DNA from: JAHEDT01 sp963825615
GTDB lineage: Bacteria > Desulfobacterota > Desulfuromonadia > Desulfuromonadales > BM103
Reading direction: 5' to 3'
NCBI GenBank assembly: GCA_963825615.1
Contig: CAWGTV010000010.1
Span: 124,001 to 188,000 of the forward strand
Length of the DNA: 64,000 nt
Both the position numbers and the translations under genes were made by a program. Below are positions 47,424 through 55,128 of the stretch, one piece after another; position 1 is the first letter of the stretch, and each line of letters begins with the position of its first letter. The notes beneath the pieces are model-generated. The model worked only from the letters and a program-made list of their open reading frames with translations. It was not told the origin of the DNA and did not search any database.

Positions 47424-47948
47424 ATGACTACTTCAGCCGAGCTTCGTCCCCTGCTGCAGGGGCTGAGCAAGACGGATTTTGACATCTTAAGTCTCGATGA
47501 CGAAATTCGTGTCGACAGAAGGTGCGTCGACCTGCTGCACCACCTTTTCCAGGACCTGACCGTGCAGCAAGGGTTATCACCTGAGCAGGCTGGCGAACTG
47601 TGCCATGGGGCCGATTATTTCCTGCGTGAATTCATCGTCGCCGACCGCCGTGCGAATCTCTTCCACACAGCAGACATGCACGTCCGTCAATTTGCCGGTC
47701 ACTGGTACATCATCCGCACTCCGGAGCCCAACCTCAGTGAGTTGCGCGTCATCCTCGCCGGCACAGCCGAATTTTTTCAACTCCTGGGCAGACAGGGGCT
47801 GGTCGCGGCGGATGTCGTGGCTGCAATCGCCGCGCAATGCCGCGAGCTTGACTACTATCAGCAGCGGATCGACGCTTTCTGGACGATTGAGCGCGACGGC
47901 TATGACGCCTGGCGACAAGCCTGCCCGCTGGAACCGGCGACAGACTGA
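47424..47948 (+). CDS. Hypothetical protein
   Basis: 174 residues starting MTTSAELRPLLQGLSKTDFD, preceded by GAGGAGATCG. It is all-helical looking, with the core VDLLHHLFQDLTVQQGLSPE and the FLREFIVADRRANLFHTADM segment. No known domain recognised. The stop is two bases before the CDF transporter start, so the two are co-transcribed and it may be an accessory of metal handling. A start at 47361 is possible but lacks a ribosome-binding site. Confidence 0.65.
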   Translation: MTTSAELRPLLQGLSKTDFDILSLDDEIRVDRRCVDLLHHLFQDLTVQQGLSPEQAGELCHGADYFLREFIVADRRANLFHTADMHVRQFAGHWYIIRTPEPNLSELRVILAGTAEFFQLLGRQGLVAADVVAAIAAQCRELDYYQQRIDAFWTIERDGYDAWRQACPLEPATD

Positions 47949-47950
47949 CC

Positions 47951-48931
47951 ATGACGAAGACCACCAGATCACCCAAAATGGCGGCAGCCCGCCTCTCCAT
48001 CTTCACCGCCCTGGGCCTGGCGATCGTCAAGCTTCTGACCGGACTCTTCACCGGCAGCCTCGCGGTGCTCACCTCGGCGATCGACTCTCTGCTTGACATC
48101 CTCATGTCCGGCATCAACATGATGGCGATCCACCACGCCGAGCAGCCCGCCGACGATCGGCATCCTTACGGCCACGGGAAATTTGAAACCCTGGCGACCA
48201 TCCTGCAATCGATCGTCATTGCCCTCTCCGGTGGATGGATCATCTATGAAGCCATCCAGCGCATGATCGTCCCCAGTCCGCTCAGACAGACCGGCATCGG
48301 TATCGTTGTGATGTGCGGCAGTATGGCGGCCTCCTTCCTGATTAGCCGCCATTTGCGCAAGGTCGCCAAGGCCACCGATTCCTCGGCTCTCGAAGCCGAC
48401 TCGCTGCACTTTTCGATGGACGTCTACACCAACCTGGCACTACTGGTCGGGCTGGTCCTCATCAGCCGCTTCGACCTGCCATGGCTCGACCCGGTCATGT
48501 CGATTCTGGTGGCCGGCTACATCCTCTTCGAGTCGATCAACCTGCTTCGTCATGGCTTGCGCGACATCCTCGACGAGCAGCTCCCGGAAACGGTGCGCAA
48601 CGAGATCGAAGCCTTGATCAACGACCACAAGCATGAGTTGTTTGGCTACCACAACCTGCGCACCCGGCGCGCCGGCTCGCAGAAGTTGATCGATTTCCAC
48701 CTGACCGTCTGCAAGCACCTTTCGGTCGAAGAAGCGCACAGCATCACCGACTACATCGAAAAGAAGATCGGCGAGCATATTTCCGGCACAGACGTGACGA
48801 TTCACGTCGAGCCGTGCCGCCGGCACGAATGCCCTGGACGGGAGGCCTGTACGACCCAGGCGGTCCGTCATGCAAAAAATGATCGGGAATGGTGGAAAGA
48901 AGGCGCGACAGAGAATCACCAGCAATACTGA
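47951..48931 (+). CDS. Cation diffusion facilitator (CDF) family transporter
   Basis: 326 residues: six transmembrane helices with the CDF site residues in TSAIDSLLDILMSGINM (D..D) and the SLHFSMDVYTNLALL segment (H..D), plus the histidine-containing loop DDRHPYGHGKFE. A cytoplasmic C-terminal ZT dimerisation domain follows (YHNLRTRRAGSQKLIDFHLT). The tail has a Cys/His-rich segment (EPCRRHECPGREAC), uncommon in this family and likely a metal sensor. It exports Zn2+, Fe2+ or a similar divalent cation in exchange for protons. Confidence 0.92.
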   Translation: MTKTTRSPKMAAARLSIFTALGLAIVKLLTGLFTGSLAVLTSAIDSLLDILMSGINMMAIHHAEQPADDRHPYGHGKFETLATILQSIVIALSGGWIIYEAIQRMIVPSPLRQTGIGIVVMCGSMAASFLISRHLRKVAKATDSSALEADSLHFSMDVYTNLALLVGLVLISRFDLPWLDPVMSILVAGYILFESINLLRHGLRDILDEQLPETVRNEIEALINDHKHELFGYHNLRTRRAGSQKLIDFHLTVCKHLSVEEAHSITDYIEKKIGEHISGTDVTIHVEPCRRHECPGREACTTQAVRHAKNDREWWKEGATENHQQY

Positions 48932-48958
48932 AGAAACCCTGTCGAGGCAACGGCTTAA

Positions 48959-49474
48959 TCAGTCGTCGACATCCCGTCCGAACTGGCGGAATTCATCGAT
49001 GTTGCTGAACTCCCCCCAGACCAGGTGCTGGTTGGGGGCGTTAACGAAATTGTAAATATTCTCGATGATGTTGTAGTGCTTGTGTTCTTCGGCGGCGATC
49101 TTCAGCAGCAGCTCCCTGACGCCGGCATCCGGCTCCTTCTCGGCGGCGCTCTCGTAGAGCCTAAAGCTGTCGGCTTCAAGTTTCATGGCGTGCCGGTAGG
49201 CCGCAAGCGCCTCGCGCATATCCTTCAGGGCGTGAGTATCCCGGGGCAGCTGCACGAAGACGTTCTTGACCTCGTCGAGGGTCGTCGAAGCCGGCATGGC
49301 CTGAGCTTTACGCCCCTCCTTCAAAGCTCGGAAGATCTCGTAGTGCTGCTGCTCATCCTCGGCCAGGCGGGTAAAGATGGTCTGCAACCCAGGTAAGCTC
49401 GCAGCCTTGGCCAGGTTTTCATAGTAGTCCTTGCCGGCACCTTCCATTTCCATAGCAAAATCAAACACGTTCAT
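48959..49474 (-). CDS. Ferritin-like / rubrerythrin-family diiron protein
   Basis: 171 residues forming a four-helix bundle with diiron ligands: E in AMEMEGAGKDYYENLA, the ExxH in LAEDEQQHYEIFRAL, E in KLEADSFRLYESAAE and ExxH in IAAEEHKHYNIIENI. There is no C-terminal rubredoxin domain, so it is the short erythrin/ferritin form, probably a peroxide reductase or iron-handling protein of anaerobes. A good promoter (TTGACA, 16 bp, TAGAGT) lies upstream. Confidence 0.9.
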   Translation of the reverse strand: MNVFDFAMEMEGAGKDYYENLAKAASLPGLQTIFTRLAEDEQQHYEIFRALKEGRKAQAMPASTTLDEVKNVFVQLPRDTHALKDMREALAAYRHAMKLEADSFRLYESAAEKEPDAGVRELLLKIAAEEHKHYNIIENIYNFVNAPNQHLVWGEFSNIDEFRQFGRDVDD

Positions 49475-49517
49475 ACAATCCTCCGTGGCAGCAGGTCATT
49501 GTTATTATCGTACTTCA

Positions 49518-49545
49518 ACTCTAGTGGAGTGATGGCGACTGTCAA
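49518..49545 (-). promoter_or_regulatory. Candidate sigma-70 promoter of the ferritin-like gene
   Basis: Minus strand TTGACA (49545-49540), a 16-bp spacer, then TAGAGT (49523-49518). The predicted transcript start is about 37 bases before the ATG at 49474. Confidence 0.55.
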
Positions 49546-49618
49546 GCGGAAACTCAGGACGAAGGCCACGGAAGCCTTGAACCGAGAGACATGTGGCGCG
49601 TGGCTCGAAAATCATACA

Positions 49619-50296
49619 TCATTGGCCCCGAGGTCGTACTTGTCTTTGCCTTTTCGCGTCCCTCGTCCCTCGTTCCGCGTCCCGGATCATCCCCCAATTC
49701 CAGCTCAAAACCGGCGTCCTGCCCCCTAAAGACAGGAACTGCACATCCAGCTCCGGCAAGGTCAAAATCGCGCAGGTATGATTGAACAGGGTACTGCCGG
49801 GATTGATCACCAATACCCGGCCCAGCTGTTCAGCAAACACCTGGTGGGTGTGGCCGACGACCAGCACGTCACAGGGACAGCCCTGCAAAGTGGCGCTCCA
49901 GGCTGCTTTCTGCTCTGGAATCGGCTCAGCCTGCTCATCCAACAACTTAATCCCCTCTATGAGGGATTGTGGCGGACAGCCATGAACCATAGTGATTTTT
50001 TTGCCTTCTGCGACAAATTGGTCCGTCACTGGCAGACGGCGCAGATAAGCGGCGACCGGATCCGGCCACCAGTCGTCAGCAGATTCAAGCCACCATTGAT
50101 CATGATTGCCCATGATCACACGGATGCGGCTCTCGATCAGCAAGGCAACGGTCGCTGCCAGTTCGCTGCCGTAGCCGGCAACATCACCGGCGCACAGAAC
50201 CGTTTCGACGCCTTGGTCACGGAAGATTGCCAGCGCTTCCCGTACGGGCCCCGGTGTTGCATGGACATCACTGATCAAGCCGATTCTCAAGGTCAT
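49619..50296 (-). CDS. YfcE-family metallophosphoesterase with repeat-derived C-terminus
   Basis: 225 residues. The calcineurin-like metal site is complete: LISDVHATPG, CAGDVAGYGSE, IMGNHDQWW, MVHGCPP and VGHTHQVF. The natural protein seems to end around GRTPVLSWNWG. The last 20 or so residues (RDAERGTRDAKRQRQVRPRG) are translated from the family B dispersed repeat at 49651-49683 and are unlikely to be conserved. It is probably a broad-specificity phosphodiesterase; substrate unknown. Confidence 0.88.
   Translation of the reverse strand: MTLRIGLISDVHATPGPVREALAIFRDQGVETVLCAGDVAGYGSELAATVALLIESRIRVIMGNHDQWWLESADDWWPDPVAAYLRRLPVTDQFVAEGKKITMVHGCPPQSLIEGIKLLDEQAEPIPEQKAAWSATLQGCPCDVLVVGHTHQVFAEQLGRVLVINPGSTLFNHTCAILTLPELDVQFLSLGGRTPVLSWNWGMIRDAERGTRDAKRQRQVRPRGQ
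49651..49683 (+). repeat. Dispersed CGTCCCT-type repeat (family B, copy 2)
   Basis: TTTTCGCGTCCCTCGTCCCT followed by CGTTCCGCGTCCC. The same words appear at 62891-62918 (+), 6009-6027 (-) and in degenerate form at 51129-51150 (+). This copy lies inside the 3' end of the phosphodiesterase gene, on the opposite strand. Confidence 0.7.
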
Positions 50297-50341
50297 GCAG
50301 GCCTCTGTCTGGCAAGGGTGCGTCGACTTACCCCGCTCAGT

Positions 50342-51097
50342 TCAAATCTTGCCAACCGGGGCCAGGTAGATGGTGAACTCATCTTCACCATCGACGTCCA
50401 GCAGCTTGTCCATCCCGTCCTGGTGGTAGGCGGCGACAGCGCAGGTGCCGGCACCAATCGCTTCGCAGGCCAGGTAGAGATTCTGACAGAGATGGCCGAC
50501 ATCCATGGCAATGACCCGATGGGCGGCAAGGCCATAACGCCATTCCATGCGGTATGGGATGACCGTCCAGGCAAAGGTCACCGGAGCCGCGCCGACAAAC
50601 GCCTGGTCAAGGGTCGCCTGTGCCAGCCGGATGGGCAAGTCCTCCACACTATGTTCGAAGATCACGCCATGCTCCACGGGCAGGTAGCGATAAATCCCCT
50701 CCTCCAGACCTTCGACCTGGTTCACCAGCAGGTACGTCTCGAACGCATGCCGGCAGCCCGCCGACGGCACCGTGCGCAGGGCGCAGCCGGGAGCGATGAT
50801 TTCGCGGATCCCCTGGGTCGCCCAGAGCAACAGGGACAGTTCCGACAGAGCCAGTGGACGGTTGCGGAATCGCCGGCGACTGCGACGGTTGCCGATCGCT
50901 TTAAGCACGTCGGTCCCTGCAAATGCCGCGAAGGTGTCCTCCCCCGGCAGTGCGATGACGGTCTGACCTGCGGCAGGAGGTTTCTCGATGGGGGGCGGTT
51001 CAAGTCCGCGGTTCTGGTCAGTCAAGCTGAAGTCGATCTGAAGGCGCAGTAAATCCTTCAAAAAAGCGCGGTTTGTGGAAATCTTCTTATACTCCAT
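50342..51097 (-). CDS. SagB/ThcOx-type nitroreductase-family oxidoreductase
   Basis: 251 residues. It shows the nitroreductase-fold signatures of SagB-type FMN enzymes: AIGNRRSRRRFRNRPLALSE, LSLLLWATQG, VPSAGCRHAFETYLLVNQVE with GIYRYLPVEH, and AMDVGHLCQNLYLACEAIGA. SagB enzymes dehydrogenate azolines in peptide modification. Standalone members such as this, with no YcaO or precursor gene nearby, have unknown substrates. GAGAGG precedes the ATG at 51097. Confidence 0.85.
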   Translation of the reverse strand: MEYKKISTNRAFLKDLLRLQIDFSLTDQNRGLEPPPIEKPPAAGQTVIALPGEDTFAAFAGTDVLKAIGNRRSRRRFRNRPLALSELSLLLWATQGIREIIAPGCALRTVPSAGCRHAFETYLLVNQVEGLEEGIYRYLPVEHGVIFEHSVEDLPIRLAQATLDQAFVGAAPVTFAWTVIPYRMEWRYGLAAHRVIAMDVGHLCQNLYLACEAIGAGTCAVAAYHQDGMDKLLDVDGEDEFTIYLAPVGKI

Positions 51098-51128
51098 GAT
51101 CAAACCTCTCGTAGGAGATTCATCTTCT

Positions 51129-51150
51129 CACGTTCCGTGTCCCGCGGCCC
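51129..51150 (+). repeat. Degenerate family B repeat (copy 3)
   Basis: TCACGTTCCGTGTCCCGCGG resembles the CGCGTTCCGCGTCCC core of family B. It lies in the gap between the SagB-type and DUF423 genes. Confidence 0.4.
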
Positions 51151-51175
51151 TGATTCGAAGGCGCCGCTCGACGAA

Positions 51176-51550
51176 TTATGTCGCATGCTGCCACGCGGCG
51201 ATGACTAGCAGCAGCCAGCCGATCAGGAAGGCAATGCCGCCCAGCGGGGTAATCATGCCGAGGGCACGAATGTCGGAGAGCACCATCAGGTACAGCGAAC
51301 CGGAAAACAGCACGGTTCCAGTCAAGAGCATCCAGCCGGCATTGCGGAGCAAGGGCGCTTCCGGAATCAGCACGCAGAGGAGACCGACCAGGATCAGGCC
51401 AAGGGCGTGCACAAGATGGTAATGAACGGCCGTCTGCCAGACAGTCAGCATCTCCGGAGTCACCCTGCTTTTCAATCCGTGGGCGCCGAAGGCTCCCAAA
51501 GCAACACCCAGAAAAGCGCTGAGTCCACCGAGCAAGACAAAGAGTCTCAT
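51176..51550 (-). CDS. DUF423 membrane protein (YgdD-like)
   Basis: 124 residues, four transmembrane helices. It has the DUF423 signatures GALGAFGAHGLKSR-like (GVALGAFGAHGLKSRVTPEM), WQTAVHYHLVHALGLILVG and the GSLYLMVLSDIRALGMITPL segment with GGIAFLIGW. AAAGGA lies before the ATG at 51550. Inner membrane; function unknown. Confidence 0.9.
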   Translation of the reverse strand: MRLFVLLGGLSAFLGVALGAFGAHGLKSRVTPEMLTVWQTAVHYHLVHALGLILVGLLCVLIPEAPLLRNAGWMLLTGTVLFSGSLYLMVLSDIRALGMITPLGGIAFLIGWLLLVIAAWQHAT

Positions 51551-51638
51551 AGCAATTCCTTTTCTGTTCGAGTATGGAGAGCAACACCATGTCACTCGTA
51601 CCACATCACGCGTTCCCGCAGAGATGGGCACCGATTTT

Positions 51639-51995
51639 TCACCCGCCGCTGCGTTTGACCGCCCATCCTCTGGCCTTGAGCAGCTCCATCATGGCATCAC
51701 GGTGATCACCCTGGATTTCAATGACGCCGTCCTTAAGGGTCCCTCCGCTGCCGCACTTCTGTTTGAGTTGCCGGGCCAGCTCTTTGAGCTCTTCCGGTGG
51801 CAGAGGCACGCCGCTGACCAGGGTGACGCCCTTCCCTTTACGTCCCTTGGTTTCCCGGCCAACCCGCACCACGCCGTCACTCTTCGGAGTGCTCGCGGCG
51901 GGCTTGCGACAGCTGCAGGCGGTGACCGGTTTGCTGCATGCCGGGCAGATGCGGCCAGATGAACTTGAATAGACAAGTGATGAGTTATTTTTCAT
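51639..51995 (-). CDS. SUI1/eIF1-like translation factor (YciH)
   Basis: 118 residues. The N-terminal part has a zinc-ribbon-like set of cysteines (RICPACSKPVTACSC). The rest is a SUI1 domain: GRKGKGVTLVSGVPLPPEEL, KQKCGSGGTLKDGVIEIQGD and HRDAMMELLKARGWAVKRSG. The family is related to eIF1 and, in E. coli, YciH can influence start-site fidelity. The role here is inferred. Confidence 0.9.
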   Translation of the reverse strand: MKNNSSLVYSSSSGRICPACSKPVTACSCRKPAASTPKSDGVVRVGRETKGRKGKGVTLVSGVPLPPEELKELARQLKQKCGSGGTLKDGVIEIQGDHRDAMMELLKARGWAVKRSGG

Positions 51996-52055
51996 GACCA
52001 GAGGATTCTCCTCACATCGAAACCGGGCCTTTGCATATCCAGCGCGCCGATGCGA

Positions 52056-52907
52056 TTACGTAAAGCGTAAACGAAGATAACGCAAAGCGTACCAGAGGAG
52101 CATGATCAGGGCAATCACCGGCAAGGCCGGTATGAACAGTCCCGTTGATTGGGCCAGCACACTTGCGATAAAGAGGGCAACCACCGAGATCGGCAGGTAA
52201 CGGCCGATGCGTCCCTGCACGGCCAGCGCAGCACCGGGCGCTCCGATCAGGTTGTCGTTGACCCCGTAGCGCCTGGCGACTATTGCAAAAAACACCACCA
52301 TGACCCAGTCGGCGACGCCGAAGACCGGTGTCATCCCGGCGATGCCTGGAAAAGTCAGCTTGACCAAGAGCATATCGACGAGCGGCGGCGGGCCGGCCGG
52401 AGCCAGGTAGTACTCTTGAATCTGGTGAGTAAAACCAGCCGTCGGGCCGTACTGCCAGCTGATAAAATCGGCCAGGGTCATGACCAGGCAGACAGGCACA
52501 ATCTCCCAGAGCCGGTTGACGTACCGGGCCATGGCCGCCCCGGTGATGGTCGCAACCAGCAGCAGGAGAGCGGACTTGACCACTGCCAGCAGCGGCGGCC
52601 AGCCATCGACCGTGGGCAGCTGGTTCACCAGCCAGATGCACAACACCAGGATGGTCCCCCAGAAGAGATAAAAGGCGCGATTGCGTTCTTCGGGGTGCAG
52701 CAGCAATGCGGGCAACAGCAGCTGTGCGGCAGCATAGAGCTGTAGGGCGAGAAAACCGATGGCCAGCCAGGGCAGAGGTGTCACCAGCAGGTTTCCGCCG
52801 GCCCAGAGGCTGAGCACCGCACAACCCCACAGCAAATGACTGACAACCAGCAGGAGGATCATGCGCCGGTTGGTTCTGCTGAAAGTGGTGAAGGGATGAT
52901 ATGACAT
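52056..52907 (-). CDS. Integral membrane protein with presenilin-like aspartate and PAL motif spacing
   Basis: 283 residues from the ATG at 52907 (MSYHPFTTFSRTNRRMILLL), with about seven to nine hydrophobic segments. No family is certain. Three features recall presenilin/signal-peptide-peptidase aspartyl proteases: an aspartate in a membrane segment (LVMTLADFISW, D147), a second in PVFGVADWVMV (D200, compare GxGD), and a PAL tripeptide in a late helix (FIPALPVIALI, 260-262). The spacings (53 and 60 residues) are close to those of archaeal presenilin homologues. It lacks the second glycine of GxGD. A purely structural membrane protein remains possible. Confidence 0.55.
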   Translation of the reverse strand: MSYHPFTTFSRTNRRMILLLVVSHLLWGCAVLSLWAGGNLLVTPLPWLAIGFLALQLYAAAQLLLPALLLHPEERNRAFYLFWGTILVLCIWLVNQLPTVDGWPPLLAVVKSALLLLVATITGAAMARYVNRLWEIVPVCLVMTLADFISWQYGPTAGFTHQIQEYYLAPAGPPPLVDMLLVKLTFPGIAGMTPVFGVADWVMVVFFAIVARRYGVNDNLIGAPGAALAVQGRIGRYLPISVVALFIASVLAQSTGLFIPALPVIALIMLLWYALRYLRLRFT

Positions 52908-52944
52908 GCAGCCATTATGCCCTGCCCGTTGCAGGGTGAATATC

Positions 52945-52974
52945 AAAAAAGGGCCGCTGTCTTCAGCAGGCCCC
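52945..52974 (-). terminator. Intrinsic terminator after the SDR gene
   Basis: Minus strand GGGGCCTGCTG-AAGA-CAGCGGCCC followed by TTTTTTG. It stands downstream of the SDR gene at 53016 and just before the membrane protein start at 52907. Confidence 0.85.
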
Positions 52975-53015
52975 TTGCAGAGGTTGAAAGGGTCCCCATC
53001 CTTTCCCTCAAAACA

Positions 53016-53720
53016 CTACAACTGTTGGCCGACCGGGCGTACCAGGACTTCGCTGACATCGACATGCGGCGGCTGACTGACTGCAAACATCACCGCCCGG
53101 GCGACATCCTCGGCGAGAACCATCGGTTCGTCGGGGCGAACCCGCCAGAACGGCGTGTCAACGCGCCCCGGTTCGACCAGGGTGACCCGCACGTCGCTGC
53201 CGACCAGCTGTTTACGCAGCGATTCGGCCATGCCGGTGATCGCCCACTTGGTCGCCGAGTAGAAATTGTTCGGCGGTGCCACCCGTCCGATCACCGAACC
53301 AGTCAGCAGCAGGTGTCCCTTGAGCCTGATCAGCTCCGGCAGGGTCAAGCGCGCCAGGGCTGCCGCGCCAAAGACATTGGTCATCAGCATCTGCTGCCAT
53401 TGCTCCGGGGTATCGTCGCCGCCGACGTAGCCGCCACCCCACACGCCGCCGGCGTTGGCGAAGGCGACATCGATCCGCCCGAAGGCTTTCAGGCTGACCG
53501 CGACCAGGTTCTGCAAAGACGACCAGTCGCTGACATCGCAGACCACCGCCAGAGCCTGTTCCTTGCCGCCCAGTGCAGAGGCAAGCTGCTCCAGCTTCTC
53601 CTGCGAACGTGCTGCCAGCACCACCCGGTAGCCAGACTTGGCCGCCAGCCGGGCGGTTTCCATGCCGATGCCGGTCGAAGCGCCGGTGATAAGAAAAACC
53701 TTGTCAACATTGTGACCCAT
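53016..53720 (-). CDS. Short-chain dehydrogenase/reductase (SDR)
   Basis: 234 residues, classical SDR. The NAD(P)-binding motif is LITGASTGIGMETARLAAKS, FANAGG corresponds to NNAG, and the catalytic triad is S in LLTGSVIG with Y-x-x-x-K in NFYSATKWAITGMAESLRKQ. The substrate is unknown. It is a single-gene unit with its own terminator at 52945-52974. Confidence 0.9.
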   Translation of the reverse strand: MGHNVDKVFLITGASTGIGMETARLAAKSGYRVVLAARSQEKLEQLASALGGKEQALAVVCDVSDWSSLQNLVAVSLKAFGRIDVAFANAGGVWGGGYVGGDDTPEQWQQMLMTNVFGAAALARLTLPELIRLKGHLLLTGSVIGRVAPPNNFYSATKWAITGMAESLRKQLVGSDVRVTLVEPGRVDTPFWRVRPDEPMVLAEDVARAVMFAVSQPPHVDVSEVLVRPVGQQL

Positions 53721-53917
53721 AGCTGTTCTCCATGACGTGGATTGTCGTTATAGGTGGATTCGAATTTACATTCTACCATTTGCATCGTGAATGGCGATAC
53801 GAGGACGCGAGCGACAAGAAACGAGCAATGGAAGGAGGCGTTGAAAAGGAACGGAAGAAAACTCTTTGACGTACAGCTGGTAAAGGCAACCGCGGCCAGC
53901 GGATCCCGGTATTGTTT

Positions 53918-53942
53918 TTGTGAAATGTGTAGACCTGACCCT
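53918..53942. repeat. Half copy of the family A palindromic repeat
   Basis: TTTTTGTGAAATGTGTAGAC followed by CTGACCCT matches one arm of the element at 1719-1792, where the other strand reads TGTGAAATGTGCAGACCTGA. It overlaps the stop codon of the aminotransferase gene. The opposite arm is not seen, so this is a partial copy or remnant. Confidence 0.55.
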
Positions 53943-55105
53943 CAGGCTTCGGTAAAGCGCTGTATGGCGTTGGGGATCTCTTCTGCGCGGATGTTGCCGA
54001 AGGCCAGGCGCAGATAACCTTCCAGGCCGGGGCCGAAGGCTTCGCCGGGGAGGCAGAGCAGATGGGTTCGCTCGACCAGGCGGCGGGCGGCGTCTCTTCC
54101 GGAGAGTTGCGGCCAAGGATGCTTGACCCAGGCGAAGAAACTGCCGCTGGCGACCAGCTGGAACGGGTTGTTGGGTTGATTGAACAGCGTCCGGAACAGG
54201 TCATGGCGGTGCTGCATCATTTGGTTGTTGGCTGCCACCCAGGTATCGAGATGGTCGCAGCCGAAGCGGACCGCCTCCTGGGTGATGCGTGGCTGGCAGA
54301 CCGCCATGGTGTCCTGAATCTTGAGCGCCTGGTGGATCACCTTTGACCCGGCCACCAGCGCACCGGCGCGATAGCCGGTCAGGGCGAAGGTCTTGCCGAA
54401 GGAGGCGAGGTGAATGAAATGCTGCTGCCAATCAGGCTGACTGAAGAGCGTGTGCGGTCTGGTCGACGCCGGCAGGAAGGCATTGTAGGTCTCGTCAAGG
54501 ATCAGGGCGATGTCGTGCTGACGGGCCAGTTTGTAGAGCTGCTTCAAGGTTTCCGGTGAGGTGACCGCACCGGTCGGGTTGCTCGGCGACACCAGCAGGA
54601 TTGCCCGCGTGCGTGCAGTGATCCGTTCGGCAATGGCGGCCACATCGGGTTGACCGGCGTGCGCTTCGACAAACGGCACCCAAACGCAGGTGATGCCAAG
54701 AGCCTGCAGGGCCATGGGGTGGTCGAAATATGCCGGCAGCGGCACGATAACCTCGTCGCCGGCCTGGCAAATGGTCATGATCGCCAGCCAGAAGGCCTGG
54801 CTGGCACCGATGGTCAGGCAAATCTCGTCAGCCACCGGAGAGGCGCCGTAGCGGCGTGCATACCAGGCGCTGATCGAGGCACGCACGTCCGCAAGTCCTT
54901 CGTCGGGGGAGTAACGCGACGTCGCCGGAGCATCCAGCAAACCGTGGAGGTGTTCAAGAAGTTGCGGCGCCGGGGCATAGTCGGGCACGGCCTGGCAGAG
55001 ATCGATCAGCGGCCGCTCCACGCTCATGGCGACACCATCAAGCCACGACTTGACCTCGGTGATCGGTGGAGCCTGTACGGCTTCGATATACGGTGAAAAT
55101 TTCAT
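53942..55105 (-). CDS. Class I/II PLP-dependent aminotransferase
   Basis: 387 residues. Fold-type I features are SRYSPDEGLADVRASISAWY, TIGASQAFWLAIMTICQAGD, SPSNPTGAVTSPE, ILDETYNAFL and the PLP lysine in HLASFGKTFALTGYRAGALV. The arginine anchoring the substrate carboxylate is in YLRLAFGNI. The stop lies at the edge of a repeat half-copy. It is encoded just downstream of the TAXI-TRAP permease, so the pair may import and transaminate one compound; the compound is not known. Confidence 0.9.
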   Translation of the reverse strand: MKFSPYIEAVQAPPITEVKSWLDGVAMSVERPLIDLCQAVPDYAPAPQLLEHLHGLLDAPATSRYSPDEGLADVRASISAWYARRYGASPVADEICLTIGASQAFWLAIMTICQAGDEVIVPLPAYFDHPMALQALGITCVWVPFVEAHAGQPDVAAIAERITARTRAILLVSPSNPTGAVTSPETLKQLYKLARQHDIALILDETYNAFLPASTRPHTLFSQPDWQQHFIHLASFGKTFALTGYRAGALVAGSKVIHQALKIQDTMAVCQPRITQEAVRFGCDHLDTWVAANNQMMQHRHDLFRTLFNQPNNPFQLVASGSFFAWVKHPWPQLSGRDAARRLVERTHLLCLPGEAFGPGLEGYLRLAFGNIRAEEIPNAIQRFTEA

Positions 55106-55128
55106 GGTGATCAATCGAGTGCCAGCGT

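Noticed and set aside
49778..51052. 424-residue plus-strand open frame
   Set aside because: Antisense to the phosphodiesterase and SagB-type genes.
50342..51097. SagB-type enzyme as part of a thiazole/oxazole-modified peptide cluster
   Set aside because: No YcaO, E1-like or precursor peptide gene is found within several kilobases on either side.
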